Origin: Bryobacterales bacterium
Lineage (GTDB): Bacteria > Acidobacteriota > Terriglobia > Bryobacterales > UBA6623
Assembly: GCA_026713545.1 (NCBI GenBank)
Contig: JAPOOG010000034.1
Span: forward strand, 1-64,000
Length of the DNA: 64,000 nt
Reading direction: 5' to 3'
In this document: piece by piece, positions 53,220 to 61,045 of the stretch
Position numbering within the stretch: position 1 is the stretch's first letter
How the letters are laid out: every line of letters begins with the position of its first letter
Program-made: the position numbers and the translations under genes
Notes under the pieces: model-generated
Databases searched by the model: none
Told to the model about the DNA's origin: nothing
The model's input: only the letters and a program-made list of their open reading frames with translations

Positions 53220-53533
53220 TCACCGTTCCTCGCTTGTACGCCCACTTCCGGGCAAGGCACCTCATTGTATACTGCGGTGTGCCGTGGCCCAGCAGCCCGC
53301 ACTTCCCGCCTTCGCCGATGGACATGAGTCATCCGGCAATGCAACTTGCAAAGGCAAGTCCCTCCACCTCTCCGGCAGCTATTGATCTTCCCCGGTTCTA
53401 TGGTCGCAGCCGCGCCATCAGCCGAGAGTCGGCCCTGTCTGCGGGGGCTGTTCCTGATTGAGAGCGGACATACCGTGTGTGAAAACCCATTCCTGAATGT
53501 CAACAGCGCCGGACGCCGGGAAAACGGAGCAAC
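53220..53533. other. Divergent promoter region
   Basis: A 314-bp stretch between two divergent amidohydrolase genes. TATACT at 53268-53273 is a -10-like hexamer for plus-strand transcription, but about 265 bp from the gene at 53534. Short open frames inside have no ribosome site or family and were not called. No repeats were seen. Confidence 0.4.
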
Positions 53534-54532
53534 ATGACCGCATCTTTCTTTGCCGTTCAGGATCACGATCGTGAACTCTTCGACCGCGAGTTGAACGAAT
53601 TCCTGCCCGAGCGCATCTTCGATGCCCATGCGCACCTTTACGCCAAGGAACACTTCCGCAACGGGGCGCCGGGCATCGTCGGTGAAGGACCCGAGTCCGT
53701 CGGCCTCGAAGTCTACATCAATGCGATGAACGAACTGACTCCCGGACGCCACTATTCCGGGCTCTTCTTCGGGTTTCCTCACGCGCAGCTCGATATGGAG
53801 GCGGCGAACAACTTCCTTGCCGCCGAGGTACGGGCCGACCCGCACTCACGCGCGCAGATGCTCGTTCGACCCGGCATGGACGCCGAATCCATACGAGAAA
53901 CGGTGCGGCGCAATCACTTTGCAGGTCTCAAGTGCTACCACGTTTGGGCTACCGAACGTCCGACCTTTCAGGCGAAGGTGGAAAGCTATCTACCTGAAGA
54001 GCATGTGCGAGTGGCCCACGAGGAAGGGCTTTCGATCACGCTCCACATGGTGCGTAATCGCGCCATGGCCGACCCGCTCAATCAGCAGACGATCCGCGCT
54101 TTCGCCGAACGCTATCCGAACATGCGTTTCATCCTGGCGCATGCGGCGCGCGGATTCAATCCGAACCATACCATCGAGGGCATCGGCGCGCTGCGGGGCC
54201 TTCGCAACGTCTGGTGTGACACGAGCGCCGTAACCGACGGCGGTGCGTTCGAGGCAATCATCGAGACGCTCGGACACGACCGGCTGCTCTACGGCGCCGA
54301 CTTCCCCGTCACTCATGAACGGGGCCGTTGCGTCGCCATCGGCGATTCGTTCTTGTGGCTGTCGGAAAGCAACACCAATTTCGATACCGCTTACGCAGAC
54401 CTTCGGCCGACTCTGGTCGGTTTGGAGTCCCTGCGGGTCCTCAAGACGGCCTGCCGCAACATGCGGCTCAGCGATTCGCAGATCGAAGACGTTTTCTGGA
54501 ACAACGCCGCTTCGATGTATGAACTGAGCTAA
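53534..54532 (+). CDS. Amidohydrolase-family hydrolase
   Basis: A 332-residue TIM-barrel metal-dependent hydrolase, second of the cluster. Features: HXH in 'RIFDAHAHLYAKEHF', 'HFAGLKCYHVWATERPTF' with the Lys position, His in 'LSITLHMVRNR' and 'MRFILAHAARGFNPNHTIEG', and Asp in 'RLLYGADFPVTHERGR'. GGAG in 'CGGAGCAAC' precedes the ATG. It is larger than the neighbour at 52377 and shows no close similarity beyond the fold. The TAA stop overlaps the end of the convergent PhyH gene (4 bp) inside repeat fragment G. Confidence 0.86.
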   Translation: MTASFFAVQDHDRELFDRELNEFLPERIFDAHAHLYAKEHFRNGAPGIVGEGPESVGLEVYINAMNELTPGRHYSGLFFGFPHAQLDMEAANNFLAAEVRADPHSRAQMLVRPGMDAESIRETVRRNHFAGLKCYHVWATERPTFQAKVESYLPEEHVRVAHEEGLSITLHMVRNRAMADPLNQQTIRAFAERYPNMRFILAHAARGFNPNHTIEGIGALRGLRNVWCDTSAVTDGGAFEAIIETLGHDRLLYGADFPVTHERGRCVAIGDSFLWLSESNTNFDTAYADLRPTLVGLESLRVLKTACRNMRLSDSQIEDVFWNNAASMYELS

Positions 54533-55380
54533 GCCTGCATTTCTCCCCAACGGCTTGGATTAAGCGCCGGGGCTTCGATGCGCATGTTGGCCGGCTTGTT
54601 GCCGACATCGATATCCGCCCGCCGCTGGTTTCGATCACCCATCAGCTTCCGCACTTCCGCTGGGAGCTTCACCACTTCGTCCCAATCCCAATCCTCCACC
54701 TCTGCGAGCGGGCCCGCCCACGCCGGGCGGAAGGCCGCAGCCAACATCTCCCGCGGACGGTCGCCGCGATTCGGGAAATTGCCATGGAAAACCTTGTAGT
54801 TGAGAAATACGGCCGAGCCGGCCTTGGCTGTCACCATGACCTGCTCGGGATGTCCGTCATAGCGGTAATAGGGATTTCCCTCCGCATGCAATGACAGGTG
54901 TGAACGCGGGATCACCCGAAACGGCGAAATTTCCGGCGTAAGGTCGTCGAGGTAGTAGAGGACCCGAATCATCACCGGACAGGTATGTTTCGCTCCGAAA
55001 ATCGCGGACCCGTAAGGCTGGCCGTCGGTATGGAAGCTCACCCCCGGGTGCCCCGGCTCGGACCGTGCATAGTCGTAGCTCATCAGCACGAGATCATCAC
55101 CGAAGACCTTGCGGAGAAACTCCTCCGTACGAGGATGCGCGATCAACTCCGTGATCGCGCCACCGCAAAACTGCACAGCCGGACAACCTCTCTGGCGCGG
55201 CGAGTAGTCTACCGCGCGGGTTTCGAGCCGCGCCGTTTCCTCCTTGAGGCAGGCTAGCTGCTCAGCAGAGAGCAAGTCGGGGATCACCAGATATCCCTCC
55301 AGCTCGATCTGCCGCAGTTGCTCGCCGAAACCGAGCTTCGACCAATCTCGATCATCAAGGATGTAATCTTTAGTGGTCAT
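54529..55380 (-). CDS. Phytanoyl-CoA dioxygenase (PhyH) family protein
   Basis: A 283-residue Fe(II)/2-oxoglutarate-dependent dioxygenase. Start ATG 55380 ('MTTKDYILDDRDWSKLGFGEQLRQIELEGYLVIPDLLS') is preferred over the frame opening at 55488. The iron ligands are H117-X-D119 ('VSFHTDGQPYG') and H199 ('YKVFHGNFPNRGDRPR'), with the Arg further on binding oxoglutarate. It probably hydroxylates a small carboxylate or ectoine-like substrate. The last residues 'WGEMQA' are encoded by the arm of a stop-codon repeat end (GGGGAGAAATGCAGGCTTAG), and its stop overlaps the convergent amidohydrolase gene. Confidence 0.88.
   Translation of the reverse strand: MTTKDYILDDRDWSKLGFGEQLRQIELEGYLVIPDLLSAEQLACLKEETARLETRAVDYSPRQRGCPAVQFCGGAITELIAHPRTEEFLRKVFGDDLVLMSYDYARSEPGHPGVSFHTDGQPYGSAIFGAKHTCPVMIRVLYYLDDLTPEISPFRVIPRSHLSLHAEGNPYYRYDGHPEQVMVTAKAGSAVFLNYKVFHGNFPNRGDRPREMLAAAFRPAWAGPLAEVEDWDWDEVVKLPAEVRKLMGDRNQRRADIDVGNKPANMRIEAPALNPSRWGEMQA
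54533..54549 (+). repeat. Single-end fragment of the stop-codon repeat (copy G)
   Basis: GCCTGCATTTCTCCCCA follows the amidohydrolase TAA at once. The complementary strand ends the PhyH gene. No partner arm is seen within 400 bp. Confidence 0.6.
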
Positions 55381-55862
55381 ATCCAGACCTGCCTTTCGCA
55401 TCACGTGTCGAGACGATGCGCATGAGAAGGACGTCAGGACGAGTCGCAAGCGGATTGGAGTGCGGAAGTGCACTTGATCGCCCATCAAGAACAGCCGGCA
55501 AGCTTAGACAGCGCGTGGTAAAAGTCACGCAGGCGGCGCTACACGCCCAGGGGCGGATTACGTAAGGCGAGGGCACTCCAGGAACGCAGCGCCGCGCCCT
55601 CCGCGCCTTTTTTCCTCGTAGGCCGGAAGCGGTGCGTAACCCTTCGGGCGACGGACGTCTTTTTTGTTCCAACGGCGGTTCTGAGATTGCTGCCCAGCGC
55701 GACCACGGAGGCGACCTCCTAAGATCGTCGGCTTTGTCGTTCGCTCTTTCCTTCGCAAGGATGAGGTCACCCGGACCGCCATCCTCCTCACTCTGCGCCG
55801 AGCGACCGCAGTTTCCCGCCGTGCTTTTTCCTTCGTGCCAAGGGACTTTTGCCACAGGCTGT
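55381..55862. other. Gene-free stretch between PhyH and MFS genes
   Basis: No gene is evident in about 480 bases. It carries the PhyH promoter region on the minus strand and, near 55835-55861, a CAGCCTGTGGCAAAAG motif (minus strand) like the one after tex. A long minus-strand frame across it has no family and overlaps the MFS gene in another phase, so it was rejected. Confidence 0.45.
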
Positions 55863-55920
55863 AACGAAGTCATGGCGCTCTTACCGCTCGCTTCGGCCGT
55901 CAGGCGGGGAGGAAGACGGC
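55863..55920 (-). repeat. Degenerate stop-codon repeat (copy J) inside the MFS gene 3' end
   Basis: Read on the minus strand, CCTGACGGCCGAAGC and GCCATGACTTCGTT match the left part of copies A-C (consensus ACGGCCGAAGCACGCGATACGACCGCCATGACTTCGTT) with several changes. The MFS frame runs into it and stops at TAA (55881-55883). The terminal CCTGCAT-TCTCACC block is degraded. Confidence 0.6.
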
Positions 55921-57179
55921 TTTTTCCCTCCGCCACGCTCTCGAATACGAGACACCAGTCCCATCGAAACTGCGGCTGCCACCAACCCAAATATGAAGCT
56001 TGCGGGAAAGCCCCAGATGTCCGCCAACCCTCCATGCACGGCCGGCGCAAAACTTGAAACAGGGGGAGCGAGCTGAACCAGAGCCAGATTCCGTGTTCCC
56101 GCTTCGGCGGAAGAGAGGACCGCGACGAAATTCGGGAAATACGTCCCACCCAGTTCGCCAGCACCGATAAACCCGAATGCGAGCATGTAAGCAAATCCCG
56201 GGACACCCCAGCCCCACATGATGCCAACCGCCAGCAGCGCCACCGACGTGAACGCGCTCGCGCGCAAACCGTAGCGCAAGGCGATCCAGCCGAGCAGGTA
56301 GCCGCCCATCGCCTTGCACCCGAACCGAAGCGCCATCATCAAACCCGAGTAGTCCTGCGGGTCCACGCCGATCGCCTCCTTCGAATACAGCGAAAGGTTC
56401 GGGATGATGGCCAGCGTCAAATACCACAGCCAGTAACCCAACCATGCCAATCGTAACGAGGGGGAGGCCGCGAACTCCTTCACCGCAAGAACGAGATGCC
56501 CGAAGAACGGCTTTCGCGGCTCGTCCGCCAGCGGTGCAAGGTCGTAGCGGGTGCTGATGAACGCCACACCGGCGATACACGGTATCGCCGTCAAATACAC
56601 CATTGCGAAGTCATAGGGAAACGCAAGCCACGTAAATTGAGGGCCGAGCACCCACTGTGCGAAGAGCGACCCGACCACGGCGGCCAGCGGAGTCAGGGTG
56701 AAGGTCCGCTTGAGCACTCGAATCCGCCCCTCCGATGTCGTGCCACGCGTCAAGCACTGCAACTGAAAGACCATCGATGTCGATCCCGACAGTCCTTGAA
56801 ACAAGCCTTGCAGGATCAGGGCACTGATACGAACCGACGTCGAAACGGGCAGCACCAGCGTCAAGAACACCAACGCCAGCACGATTGTCGTCATCACGTT
56901 GGCCCAAACGACGACTTGCTTTTCCAAGCGGTGCGGGGCCAGCCACGACATGATCAGCGGTGCGAACGAACCGAACTTGTACACCGCCAATGGCAGATTC
57001 GCCAGCGTGGCGCTCGCCTCGAGCTGGTCGATGAGCGCCGCCTGCACAATCCCGATGTAGACCGCGGGCGCAGCAAAATAGATGAGAATGTAGCTCACCA
57101 GAAAAATCCCACCGTTGAGGCGGGTCATCTCTTCGGTGATCCGGCTTGCGTAGGAATCCAGCCGTGTGGGGCTTGCCAT
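55881..57179 (-). CDS. Major facilitator superfamily transporter
   Basis: A 432-residue inner-membrane protein with about 12 hydrophobic segments ('IFLVSYILIYFAAPAVYIGIV', 'VVVWANVMTTIVLALVFLTLVLPV', 'FTLTPLAAVVGSLFAQWVL', 'FAMVYLTAIPCIAGVAFIST', 'WLGYWLWYLTLAIIPNLSLY', 'ASAFTSVALLAVGIMWGWGVPGFAYMLAFGFIGAGELGGTYFPNFV', 'FPASFIFGLVAAAVSMGLV'). It is the last gene of the minus-strand run amidohydrolase - aldo/keto reductase - DHDPS-like - MFS (23 bp after the DHDPS-like gene), so it probably imports that pathway's substrate. The tail 'KKPSSSPPDGRSER' is encoded by a degenerate repeat and is probably not functional. Confidence 0.87.
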   Translation of the reverse strand: MASPTRLDSYASRITEEMTRLNGGIFLVSYILIYFAAPAVYIGIVQAALIDQLEASATLANLPLAVYKFGSFAPLIMSWLAPHRLEKQVVVWANVMTTIVLALVFLTLVLPVSTSVRISALILQGLFQGLSGSTSMVFQLQCLTRGTTSEGRIRVLKRTFTLTPLAAVVGSLFAQWVLGPQFTWLAFPYDFAMVYLTAIPCIAGVAFISTRYDLAPLADEPRKPFFGHLVLAVKEFAASPSLRLAWLGYWLWYLTLAIIPNLSLYSKEAIGVDPQDYSGLMMALRFGCKAMGGYLLGWIALRYGLRASAFTSVALLAVGIMWGWGVPGFAYMLAFGFIGAGELGGTYFPNFVAVLSSAEAGTRNLALVQLAPPVSSFAPAVHGGLADIWGFPASFIFGLVAAAVSMGLVSRIRERGGGKKPSSSPPDGRSER

Positions 57180-57202
57180 GAAGGGTTCCGCCTACGAACT
57201 TC

Positions 57203-58120
57203 TCAGCTCGCCTCGAGCCAATCGGGGTATTTCTCTTCCAGAATTCGCCGGCATTCATCGTAAGTGTTTTCCGGCAGCGACTCGTAAGGCGACAGCAGCC
57301 GCAACGGCATCGGCAAGCCTCCCAGCCGCACCCATAGCTTGTCGTAGGCCCCATCGATCCGCTCGTACTTTCTCAACGGCGCCGAGACGTCGTTCACCAC
57401 CGCAAGATATTCCTTGTGGAGACGGAAAAGCTTCTCGACTTGCCCCGTCACGGCATACTCGAACAACTGCTTGCTCTTCGACGGGAACGCCGGACCGTAC
57501 GAGCTGAGCAGCGAACATTCCCCATACAACGTGCCAAAGGGAAACATCGCTTCGCCCAAGAAGTGCTGGATCTCCGGCGACTTCTGGATCAGGTCGATCG
57601 TCGTGTAATGGTTGGTCGCCGTGTTCTTCGTTGCCGCCAAGTTCGGCACGGCGTCGGCCAGCCTCCGGTAATCGTCACCCGTCAGCAAGCGCTTCGTCCG
57701 CGGCAGGTTGTAGTGCAAAAACCGGCAATCCGGATAAGCTCCGCAGACATCGGTGAAGAACTTCATCACCTCGTTATCATTCAAGGCTCCCCAAGAAGGC
57801 ATCGAAATCTGAAACGTGCGGAACCCGACACCGTAGGCGTAAGAAAGCCGCTCGAGGATATTCGCCGTGGAGAGTCCAATGATGCCTACCTGAGGAAAGA
57901 CATCGTCTTTATCCGTCTCCGCGAAAAAAACGTCCACGATGCGGCGGAACCGAGGAGTATCGACCGCATAACCTTCGCCGGCGGTTCCGAAGACGTACAG
58001 GTTGTTGAAGCCAACACCCAGTGTTCGGCGGACCTCTTCACGGAACAGATCTTCCATGAACTCTTCTTGCTCCGTCCACGGAATCTCGCAACTCACGAGC
58101 AGAGCCTGGTGGTATCTCAT
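57203..58120 (-). CDS. Dihydrodipicolinate synthase (DapA) family lyase/aldolase
   Basis: A 305-residue class I (Schiff-base) aldolase-type TIM barrel. Landmarks: 'YVFGTAGEGYAVDTPRF' (G45-TAGEG), catalytic Y137 in 'FLHYNLPRTKRL' and Schiff-base K165 in 'LAATKNTATN'. The usual 'GTTGE' is 'GTAGE', so it is not standard DapA; it is closer to aldolases or hydratases for keto-sugar acids. The cluster (amidohydrolases, aldo/keto reductase, HpaI aldolase) supports catabolism rather than lysine synthesis. It overlaps nothing and sits 36 bp after the aldo/keto reductase. Confidence 0.87.
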   Translation of the reverse strand: MRYHQALLVSCEIPWTEQEEFMEDLFREEVRRTLGVGFNNLYVFGTAGEGYAVDTPRFRRIVDVFFAETDKDDVFPQVGIIGLSTANILERLSYAYGVGFRTFQISMPSWGALNDNEVMKFFTDVCGAYPDCRFLHYNLPRTKRLLTGDDYRRLADAVPNLAATKNTATNHYTTIDLIQKSPEIQHFLGEAMFPFGTLYGECSLLSSYGPAFPSKSKQLFEYAVTGQVEKLFRLHKEYLAVVNDVSAPLRKYERIDGAYDKLWVRLGGLPMPLRLLSPYESLPENTYDECRRILEEKYPDWLEAS

Positions 58121-58156
58121 AGGACTTTCTCCTTGGGAGCCGTTATCGCAACTCGA

Positions 58157-59122
58157 TCAGCTCATTGGCCAGTTCCCGGGGTTCAGTATTCTCTCCTCGT
58201 TGATTTCCAGCTTTTGAATGCCGCAGATCTGATGACGCCGTAACGGCCCCTCTACGGCGAACCGCACTGCCTGCTCGACTTCTTCGACACAAGACGCCCC
58301 AACGAGAGCCGTGTGAACCCGCTCGTCGCTCAGCACATAGCGATACGCCAATTCGGGCAATCCGGCCAATCCCTGCGGGGAGAGCTTTGCGGCTTCACTC
58401 ACCGCTTTTCGCAAATCCTTCAGCCCTTCAGGAAGATCCTCACAACGCCGCGTCAACGCGCCTTTCAACAAAACCGACCGCGCCACAACACCAACACCCT
58501 TCTTCCGCGCCCGGGCGAGAACATCCGCTTCCGGACGACGGTCGAGCATACTGTAAGCGATCTGCACGCAGTCGCACCACCCCGAATCGATCGCGACCCG
58601 CGCGCTTTCGGTCCCATAGACGCTGGCACCGAAGAAACGAACATGCTTGCCGCATTGCTCACTCAAGATCTCCGGCACGTCGCAACGCCTTAGAATCTCG
58701 GGGCCCGACGTATGCAGAAGCGCGACATCGATCCGGTCGGTCTGCAGGGCCTTCAGGCTTGCTTCGAGCGACAAACGGAAGTGTTCCCTCAACTCGGCGG
58801 TCGAAAGCCGCGCTTGCTTCTGGACCGGAATCTTGGTGGTGAGAACAAACTCGTCCCGCCGAGCTTTGAGAGCGCGGCCGATGATCGCTTCGCTCTCCCC
58901 GTAGGCGCGGGCCGTGTCGAGATGATTCACACCGAGATCGATAGCAGTATGGAGGATTCGCTTCGCCTCAGCCTCCGAAGGCCGCCGAGGTTTTCCCTCG
59001 GGTGCGATGCCGTAGTCCAGTCCGATCTCCACACAGCCTAACGAGATCTCCGAAATGCGCAGGTGAGTGCGACCCAGCCGCCGCTTACGCAACCCGGGCA
59101 CCGGGACGATCCCCGAGGTCAT
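58157..59122 (-). CDS. Aldo/keto reductase
   Basis: A 321-residue NADPH-dependent reductase with the complete catalytic tetrad: D69 and Y74 in 'GVNHLDTARAYGESEAIIG', K97 in 'LTTKIPV' and H137 in 'DVALLHTSG'. The C-terminal cofactor region is 'GASCVEEVEQAVRFAVEGPL'. It starts with ATGA overlapping the amidohydrolase stop (59119-59122), so it is translationally coupled. It should reduce an aldehyde or ketone in the pathway of the flanking genes. Confidence 0.92.
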   Translation of the reverse strand: MTSGIVPVPGLRKRRLGRTHLRISEISLGCVEIGLDYGIAPEGKPRRPSEAEAKRILHTAIDLGVNHLDTARAYGESEAIIGRALKARRDEFVLTTKIPVQKQARLSTAELREHFRLSLEASLKALQTDRIDVALLHTSGPEILRRCDVPEILSEQCGKHVRFFGASVYGTESARVAIDSGWCDCVQIAYSMLDRRPEADVLARARKKGVGVVARSVLLKGALTRRCEDLPEGLKDLRKAVSEAAKLSPQGLAGLPELAYRYVLSDERVHTALVGASCVEEVEQAVRFAVEGPLRRHQICGIQKLEINEERILNPGNWPMS

Positions 59123-59913
59123 GCTTGCGGGCTCGCGCCTGCTTTGCCGGCCAATCGAGGAAGAGCGGCCAGCGCGTTCCTGCAGGCAATCTTTCTACGC
59201 GCCTCCTCGGATATGTCGAGCGTCTCGAGCAGTCTCGAGAACGGGGCCGGCACGTACAGCGGGGCATCGGTCCCAAAACAGATCCTATCCTCATCCACGG
59301 CATCGAGAAGCCCTTCCACGGCTCCGGTCGTGAACGCCCGCAACGTCCCCATGTCAAACCAGACATTTTCGAGCGGCTTGTCGACCCAGGCGTCGATCGA
59401 GCGCTCCCGGATACCCAGCACGCCCACTCCCAGGTGAGCGGCAATGAAGCGCACGCCGGGAAACCGAGACGCCAGTTCCAGGTACTTGTCGATCGGCACT
59501 TGCGACGTCTCATTGCCGACATGGCTCAACACCGAGAGCCCCGACGGCGCGACAACTTCATCCATTAGACGCATGACCGCCGAAGATGCCACGTCATACT
59601 GCCCCAGCGCCGGGTGCAGTTTGACGCCGACGACATCGGGGTTCGACACACCGTCGTTGACCCAACGCTCCGATGACGCCCGATGGTGCGGATGCGCAAC
59701 GACCATCGCGCTCAACATCTCGTGCCGCTCCACCTCGCCGAGTGTGTAGGCGTTCCCGATATCGATCCCGCCATAGCAGGCCTCGATCGAGAAGGCGACC
59801 GCGTGTGTCACTCCCGCTTGCCGCAACAGTGCGCACAGCCGCTCGCCATCGGCGCTCATCGATCCGCGAACGCTCTGCCCGAGGTGGCAATGCACGTCAA
59901 CGAGCGTTTGCAT
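59119..59913 (-). CDS. Amidohydrolase-family hydrolase, third in cluster
   Basis: A 264-residue metal-dependent TIM-barrel hydrolase. Ligands are visible: HXH in 'LVDVHCHLGQS', Lys in 'VVGVKLHPALGQYD', His in 'LSVLSHVGNE' and 'FIAAHLGVGVLG', and Asp in 'ICFGTDAPLYVPAP'. It is the first gene of the minus-strand operon (aldo/keto reductase, DHDPS-like, MFS follow) and is divergent from the HpaI aldolase at 59980 with 66 bp between. The substrate is unknown. Confidence 0.86.
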   Translation of the reverse strand: MQTLVDVHCHLGQSVRGSMSADGERLCALLRQAGVTHAVAFSIEACYGGIDIGNAYTLGEVERHEMLSAMVVAHPHHRASSERWVNDGVSNPDVVGVKLHPALGQYDVASSAVMRLMDEVVAPSGLSVLSHVGNETSQVPIDKYLELASRFPGVRFIAAHLGVGVLGIRERSIDAWVDKPLENVWFDMGTLRAFTTGAVEGLLDAVDEDRICFGTDAPLYVPAPFSRLLETLDISEEARRKIACRNALAALPRLAGKAGASPQA

Positions 59914-59966
59914 GGAGCCTCATTATGAACCGTTCATCAAAAAAAGACAGCCCGATGGCCATGCGG

Positions 59967-59972
59967 CATAAT
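59967..59972 (+). promoter_or_regulatory. -10-like CATAAT before the aldolase gene
   Basis: CATAAT ends 7 bases before ATG 59980; there is no ribosome site. The 66-bp divergent region must also hold the minus-strand operon's promoter. No clear -35. Confidence 0.35.
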
Positions 59973-59979
59973 AGCGGGA

Positions 59980-60762
59980 ATGACCAAGAGCCGTGTTCTC
60001 GCCAAACTCCGTGCTGGTGACTTCGTCAAGGTCGCCGGCATCAGCCGCGTCATGCATCCCTGGCTAGCCGAGACCGTCGGCCGCATTGGATACGATTGCA
60101 TCTGGCTCGACCTGGAGCACCGTCCCTGGGGATACGACGCCATCGACCCCATCTCGCTCGCCTGCCGCTCCACGGGTATCGACCTGATGGCGCGGATTCA
60201 CAAAGCAGGCTACGGCGACCCCATGCGCGCTTTGGAATTCGGAGCGAACGGACTCATGGTGCCTCACATCCGCAGCGCGCAAGAAGCTCGACAGTGGGGG
60301 GAATGGTCGCGTTCCCCGCCACTCGGCAAGCGCGGCATGGACGGCGCAGGCGCCGATGCCGACTACGCACTCTCCAATCCCAGGGAATACCTGGAGCACG
60401 TCGCGCAGGAAGTCTTTCTCGTATTCCAGATCGAGGACAAGGAGGCTGTCGAGGCCATCGGCGAGATCGCCGACATCGAAGGCTTCGACGTTTTCTTCGT
60501 CGGCATGGGCGATCTCAGTCTCAGCTACGGGGTGCCATTCGACTTCGGCAACCCGATCCTGCAAGAGGCCCTCGAACGCGTCGCCGAGGCCGCCCGTAAA
60601 ACCGGACGCTGGTGGGGAACGCCCACCGGCACTCCCGAGCACGCCCAGCGGATCATCAACCTCGGCGGCCGCATGATCACCGCCGGCGGCGACCACATGG
60701 CCCTGCTCAAAGGCTTCCAGAACTCTTTCGAAGACTTCTCAAGCGTACGGTTGCCCAGATAG
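59980..60762 (+). CDS. HpcH/HpaI aldolase (citrate lyase beta-like) family protein
   Basis: A 260-residue class II aldolase of the HpaI type cleaving or joining pyruvate with aldehydes. Motifs: 'CIWLDLEHRPWGYDAI' (E46-H47), 'LMARIHKAGYGD' (R72 for the substrate carboxylate), 'EFGANGLMVPHI', 'FLVFQIEDKEAVEAI' with the metal Glu, and 'FFVGMGDLSLSYGVP' with the metal Asp. It is divergent from the amidohydrolase operon and probably acts in the same catabolic route. It ends with TAG, the first triplet of repeat fragment D. Confidence 0.9.
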   Translation: MTKSRVLAKLRAGDFVKVAGISRVMHPWLAETVGRIGYDCIWLDLEHRPWGYDAIDPISLACRSTGIDLMARIHKAGYGDPMRALEFGANGLMVPHIRSAQEARQWGEWSRSPPLGKRGMDGAGADADYALSNPREYLEHVAQEVFLVFQIEDKEAVEAIGEIADIEGFDVFFVGMGDLSLSYGVPFDFGNPILQEALERVAEAARKTGRWWGTPTGTPEHAQRIINLGGRMITAGGDHMALLKGFQNSFEDFSSVRLPR

Positions 60763-60798
60763 CCTGCATGTCTCACCACCCGACGGCCGAAGCACGCG
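60763..60798 (+). repeat. Left fragment of the stop-codon repeat (copy D)
   Basis: CCTGCATGTCTCACCACC followed by CGACGGCCGAAGCACGCGA directly after the aldolase TAG, then diverging into the CGTGATTC-type repeat at 60824. Confidence 0.8.
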
Positions 60799-60823
60799 AA
60801 AAAAGGCCGTGGTTAGTGGATAG

Positions 60824-60886
60824 TTGTTCGTGAAAAACCTTGCAGGCCGTGATTCGTGTTTCGTGTCTCATGATTCGTGAAAACCA
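60824..60886. repeat. CGTGATTC-type dispersed repeat, copy 5
   Basis: GTTCGTGAAAAACC, then GCCGTGATTCGTGTTTCG, TGTCTCATGATTCGTG and AAAACC. It is built from the same units as 134-190 and 913-1046 in the opposite sense and lies between two copies of the stop-codon repeat. Confidence 0.7.
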
Positions 60887-60901
60887 TGGGCGGGGGCCTA
60901 G

Positions 60902-61045
60902 CCTGCATGTCTCACCACCCGAAGGGTGAAGGAGGCGATTTGGCAACTACGCCTGCGCGCGCCTTTTTCCTCCGCCCGGCTCGCGCCTCGTCCTGACGGC
61001 CCTCTCACGCACTTCACTTCGCCGCGTGGTGAGAAGAAATACAGG
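60902..61045 (+). repeat. Stop-codon-abutting repeat, copy E
   Basis: It begins CCTGCATGTCTCACCACC, contains CGTCCTGACGGCCCTCTCAC and GCACTTCACTTCGCCGCG, and ends GGTGAGAAGAAATACAGG. The flanking triplets are TAG on the left (60899-60901) and CTA on the right, the complement of the stop TAG of the minus-strand gene at 61046. Confidence 0.85.

Noticed and set aside
52248-53327. Long frame starting inside repeat copy B, beginning 'MTSLRLLAVLDVLSSTP'
   Set aside because: Similar frames ('LLAVLDVLSST' ... 'RPDGPLTHFTSPRGE') appear in copies A and C; this is translation of a repeat element running on antisense to the amidohydrolase.
55370-56227. 285-codon minus-strand frame spanning the PhyH-MFS gap
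   Set aside because: It overlaps the MFS gene in another frame and has no recognisable domain.
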